Below the pieces are notes generated by a model. It made no database searches. It was not told the DNA's origin and saw only the letters and a list, made by a program, of their open reading frames with translations. A stretch of 45,922 bases of DNA from Acidobacteriota bacterium (GTDB taxonomy: Bacteria > Acidobacteriota > Terriglobia > Bryobacterales > Bryobacteraceae). Positions within the stretch are counted from its first letter, which is position 1; each line of letters opens with the position of its first letter. The DNA lies in contig VFZY01000023.1 in the NCBI GenBank assembly GCA_016870915.1, positions 1-45,922 on the forward strand, in the 5' to 3' direction. The translations under genes were made by a program, and so were the position numbers. Shown in pieces: positions 43,114 to 45,922 of this stretch.

Positions 43114-45267
43114 TCATCGAGCCACACCCGGATCCCCACTCGGCGGCGGCCCCAAGTCCTCCTCCCGCGGCTCACCCAGAATCTCGCGGAACACCGGCCG
43201 CAACGCATCCGCCCAAATCTGATACCCCTTCTCCGACAGATGCAGCTTGTCGGGGTCCGTCATCCCCTCGTACAGCCGCCCGCTCCCATCCGCCAGCTTC
43301 GAATTGATGTTCAGGATCCGAACCTTCCCCGGCTCCGCCAGTTCCTCCAGCCGGGCATTGATGCGGCCAATCACCGGCATCGCGGCCAGCGCATTCGCTG
43401 GAACAGCGCCGTCGTTGCGCGGAAAGATCGCCGTCACAATCACTACCGCCTCCGGCACCTTCTGACGCACCGTCGCCACCACCGCCCGCAGACCCCGGGT
43501 CACGTCCTCCACCAGAGCCTCCTCGCCCCCTTCCGGAATCGCCCGGCCGATGTTGTTCGTCCCGCCCTGCACCACCACGATCTTCGGATTCACGTCGTCC
43601 AGTTCTCCCTGTTTCAGCCGCCACAGGATGTTCTGAAGGCGGTCGGCGCCCCAGCCGAAATTCGCCGCGTTCCAGCCATGGAAGTTCTTCTTCCAGTTCG
43701 AAAGCAGATGCGGGTAATCCAAGGCGCCCCACCGGCGTGTAATCGAGTCGCCCTCGAAGTACACATCGATCCGGCCCTGCTTCCTCTTCTCCACCAGCCG
43801 CGTATGCGCGATCATCGAATTCGCATCCAACCGCGGTACTGCCACATCCGCCTGGAACGGCGGCGGGGGCTGCGTCTCCACGCCCAGCATCTTCCCCGCC
43901 CACGGTATGAAGTACTTCCAGTTCGGCAGATCCGTGTGACCCCCATCATGCTGCCGCCATGCGAGCTGACCATCCATCCGGGCCGTGTTCACGGCGGGCA
44001 TCACGGCCGTTCGGTAGTCTTCCCGGACACCCAGATCCTTCGCCCCCAGCAGCCGGTACGCCGGCCCAGCCGCCACAGTGGCCATGAAGCTGCCCTGCTG
44101 ATCCAGCCAGCGGGCATCGCCCTTCTCCGGAATGCCGTAGCTCACCAACGCCGGGCGCGGCGCGCACAGCGCAATCAACTGGTGCGAATCCACCGGAATG
44201 TCGCCCGCGTTCTTGGGGCCGTTCACGGACTCCGACGCGCCATACTTCAGGAAGTTACCGGCCATCCAGTGGTACTCCCCGGCAGCCGTCAGGTTCTCTA
44301 CCGCCTCGCCGAAATTCCGCCTGTGCGGCTTCGCTCCGCCCTCACCCGAGGACCCCACCAGAACCACCGCGAACCTCTCGTCGAAAGCCATCGTCACCAG
44401 TGCCGCCTTGCCATACCGCGACACCCCTTCAATCCCCACCCGCTTCCCATCGGCGTCCCGGTCCGTCTCCAGGTAATCCAGCGCCCGCGATGCGCCCCAA
44501 GCCCACGCCCGCAACGCCCCCCAATCCTCCGGCCGTCTCGGCCGGCCCCTGTTCGCCAGCCCGATGATTCCCTTCGTCAGGCCCGCGCCATTGTCCGCCT
44601 GCACGCTCGCCGGCGTCAGAACCGCGTACCCCCAGCCCGCCCCAATCAACTGCATCTGGCCCGGCACATCGGACCCAACCGGCGGCGCGAACCGCGCGAA
44701 CTGCGCCGGCACCGGAGCATTCGGCATCGCCGCCCGCCCGAACATCATCATCACCGGGACCGGCTTGCCAACCCACGCCGGCGTCACCACCACAAGCTGG
44801 ATCTCCACGCTGATCCCCGGAAAACCCGCGTTGTCCGCGCGTCCGGTAATCTCCTTCGCCACCACCGGATAGGGACCCAGCCGGTCCTCCACCCGCTGTG
44901 TCACAGTCCATGTAATCGCCGGCGCATTCTGCGGCACCCGGCCCAGCACCTCGCGCTCGAAATCCTCCTGGATCTCCGCGCGCCGGCGCCGCCACAAGTC
45001 CGCCGAGGTCACCGCCGTCCCGTCCTTCAGCGTCATCAGCTCCGGGTAGTCGGGGAACGGGTTGGCCAGCCGCTCGTCGTAGTTCGCGTGGTTGGGGGCC
45101 TTCTCGTTGCCGCTCGGGCCGGGGCGCAGAGCCGTAATTCCCAGTTGCGCCATCATGTTCCGATGGTCGTCGGCCGTCGTCCAATTCGAGGTGCCGGGCT
45201 CGCCGCCCGGCGCCTGGCACAAGGCCAGCCCACAACCCCAAATCGTGCCAAGCAGCAGGTACTTCAT
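43114..45267 (-). CDS. Glucuronoyl esterase (CE15) fused to an SGNH-type esterase
   Basis: A 717-residue exported enzyme (signal peptide MKYLLLGTIWGCGLALC; the Cys could alternatively be a lipobox-like residue). Residues about 30-465 are a CE15 domain: nucleophile S283 in GVSRYGKAAL, acid E309 in GSSGEGG, and a catalytic His at 440 or 444 in WRQHDGGHTD. CE15 enzymes split ester links between lignin alcohols and glucuronic acid on xylan. Residues about 500-700 are an SGNH hydrolase: GDS around S508 (FEGDSITRRWG), FGWGADRLQNILWRLKQG, GGTNNIG with the oxyanion Asn, and DPDKLHLS with the catalytic Asp-His. This part probably deacetylates sugars. ATG 45267 has GAGG eight bases upstream. It appears to be a bifunctional plant-biomass esterase. 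Confidence 0.9.
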   Translation of the reverse strand: MKYLLLGTIWGCGLALCQAPGGEPGTSNWTTADDHRNMMAQLGITALRPGPSGNEKAPNHANYDERLANPFPDYPELMTLKDGTAVTSADLWRRRRAEIQEDFEREVLGRVPQNAPAITWTVTQRVEDRLGPYPVVAKEITGRADNAGFPGISVEIQLVVVTPAWVGKPVPVMMMFGRAAMPNAPVPAQFARFAPPVGSDVPGQMQLIGAGWGYAVLTPASVQADNGAGLTKGIIGLANRGRPRRPEDWGALRAWAWGASRALDYLETDRDADGKRVGIEGVSRYGKAALVTMAFDERFAVVLVGSSGEGGAKPHRRNFGEAVENLTAAGEYHWMAGNFLKYGASESVNGPKNAGDIPVDSHQLIALCAPRPALVSYGIPEKGDARWLDQQGSFMATVAAGPAYRLLGAKDLGVREDYRTAVMPAVNTARMDGQLAWRQHDGGHTDLPNWKYFIPWAGKMLGVETQPPPPFQADVAVPRLDANSMIAHTRLVEKRKQGRIDVYFEGDSITRRWGALDYPHLLSNWKKNFHGWNAANFGWGADRLQNILWRLKQGELDDVNPKIVVVQGGTNNIGRAIPEGGEEALVEDVTRGLRAVVATVRQKVPEAVVIVTAIFPRNDGAVPANALAAMPVIGRINARLEELAEPGKVRILNINSKLADGSGRLYEGMTDPDKLHLSEKGYQIWADALRPVFREILGEPREEDLGPPPSGDPGVAR

Positions 45268-45397
45268 CGCTACAACCTCACTCCGCGAAAATCTGCGGCC
45301 CCACGCCCCGGGCGGGGTAACACCGTACACTTATCCTACGCGGAACCCGCGCCCGCCGCGCGGTCCACACCATGCGGAACAATCTCCAAAATTGAAT

Positions 45398-45426
45398 TTG
45401 GGGATTCAGGGGCAATCTGGTACACT
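45398..45426 (+). promoter_or_regulatory. Promoter of the tRNA-Tyr/tRNA-Thr/tuf unit
   Basis: TTGGGG (45398-45403), 17 bases, then TACACT (45421-45426), preceded by TGG that fits an extended -10. It lies about 76 bases before tRNA-Tyr and is the only promoter-like sequence in the 234-base gap after the esterase gene. Confidence 0.55.
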
Positions 45427-45501
45427 CTAAGAAGCTCGCGCTGCGCGCTTGGGTGTTCCTGTGCCTTCACGGATTCCCTGGGCGATCATCGAATTCTGAA
45501 C

Positions 45502-45589
45502 GGACAGGTGGCAGAGCGGTCAAATGCAACGGGCTGTAAACCCGTCGCCCATTCGGGCTACGGAGGTTCGAATCCTCCCCTGTCCACCA
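45502..45589 (+). tRNA. tRNA-Tyr (anticodon GUA)
   Basis: An 88-base class II tRNA with acceptor GGACAGG/CCTGTCC, anticodon loop CTGTAAA on a CGGG/CCCG stem, a long variable arm (about 45546-45561), T-arm GGAGG-TTCGAAT-CCTCC and an encoded CCA. The long variable arm and GUA anticodon identify bacterial tRNA-Tyr. Confidence 0.97.
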
Positions 45590-45651
45590 GTCATCGATTG
45601 GCCCGCGGGTTGTTGGTAGGTCCGATTCGTCGGGCTGATGTAGCTGCTCAA

Positions 45652-45727
<76 letters not shown>

Positions 45728-45736
45728 GATTTTTCG

Positions 45737-45765
45737 GTCCGGCCGTGGTTCACCCCCGGCCGGAC
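45737..45765 (+). other. Strong hairpin between tRNA-Thr and tuf
   Basis: A perfect 9-bp stem (GTCCGGCCG with CGGCCGGAC) encloses an 11-base loop, 9 bases after the tRNA and 34 bases before the tuf ATG. There is no T-run after it, so it is more likely a processing or attenuation structure than a full terminator. Confidence 0.6.
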
Positions 45766-45799
45766 TTCGTATTCAGAACACCGGGAGTGAGAGTTCACC

Positions 45800-45922
45800 A
45801 TGGCGAAAGAGAAATTTGATCGTAGTAAACCCCACGTCAACATCGGGACGATCGGGCACATCGATCACGGCAAGACAACTCTGACGGCGGCCATCACCAA
45901 AACCTTGGCCAAGCACAATCCG
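45800..45922 (+). CDS. tuf: Elongation factor Tu (5' end only)
   Basis: The first 41 codons of EF-Tu: [20 protein letters not shown], then [14 protein letters not shown], with the GTP-binding P-loop [10 protein letters not shown]-Tu delivers aminoacyl-tRNA to the ribosome. A purine-rich GGGAGTGAGAG precedes the ATG. The gene runs off the right edge. Its place after tRNA-Tyr and tRNA-Thr matches the tufB arrangement, in which secE, nusG and ribosomal genes usually follow. Confidence 0.97.
   Translation, partial: MAKEKFDRSKPHVNIGTIGHIDHGKTTLTAAITKTLAKHNP

Overview
The window is high-GC DNA from a bacterium that I place in the Acidobacteriota, most likely a Bryobacterales/Solibacter-type lineage. 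Pointers are two Oar-like TonB-dependent receptors of about 1,130-1,185 residues with a carboxypeptidase-regulatory N-terminal domain, an M56 peptidase fused to a GWxTD domain beside a BlaI repressor, a CE15 glucuronoyl esterase fused to an SGNH esterase, and a DUF1259 protein. No plasmid, phage, insertion sequence or CRISPR signature is visible.

Layout. 0.2-3.2 kb: two tandem glutamine synthetases on the minus strand, an adenylylatable GlnA and a diverged paralogue with its own promoter. 3.4-8.7 kb: a secreted D-aminoacylase-like amidohydrolase, a decayed cheW remnant and the first receptor. 8.7-12.4 kb: an intact HicBA pair, a GreB-like factor, a cytochrome c/PQQ-dehydrogenase operon and tRNA-Gly(UCC). 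12.4-19.9 kb: the second receptor, glycolate oxidase subunits glcE-glcF and a Fic protein. 20-25 kb: a Gfo/Idh/MocA oxidoreductase with an MFS transporter, then a creatininase-family amidohydrolase divergent from a dimethylformamidase-like protein. 25-27.9 kb: a zinc-ribbon protein with ADP-ribosyltransferase-like motifs, coupled to a frameshifted TPR gene with four near-identical 102-bp repeats. 28-34 kb: BlaI/M56 sensor pair, acyltransferase, MOSC protein, DUF1259 protein, and a PadR regulator with a membrane protein. 34-42 kb: a broken HicAB pair, an M28 peptidase, a TIR-TM-SUMF1 protein divergent from an LRR-Roc-COR-DUF4062 protein interrupted by one TAG, and a NYN-domain protein. 42-45.9 kb: a hypothetical protein, the CE15-SGNH esterase, then tRNA-Tyr, tRNA-Thr and the start of tuf, a conserved housekeeping order.

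The accessory genes look most interesting. The TIR/Roco pair resembles an NTPase-gated or NAD-consuming signalling or defence module. The ART-like/TPR pair is a candidate effector system that I cannot match to a named one. Four accessory genes (TPR, hicA, hicB, roco) each carry one simple lesion that leaves recognisable coding sequence behind it. This means recent decay, phase variation, recoding or assembly error, and raw reads would decide. Several promoters place the predicted transcription start on or within a few bases of the start codon (padR, blaI, the zinc-ribbon gene), suggesting leaderless messages. All assignments come from reading the sequence; no database search was run.
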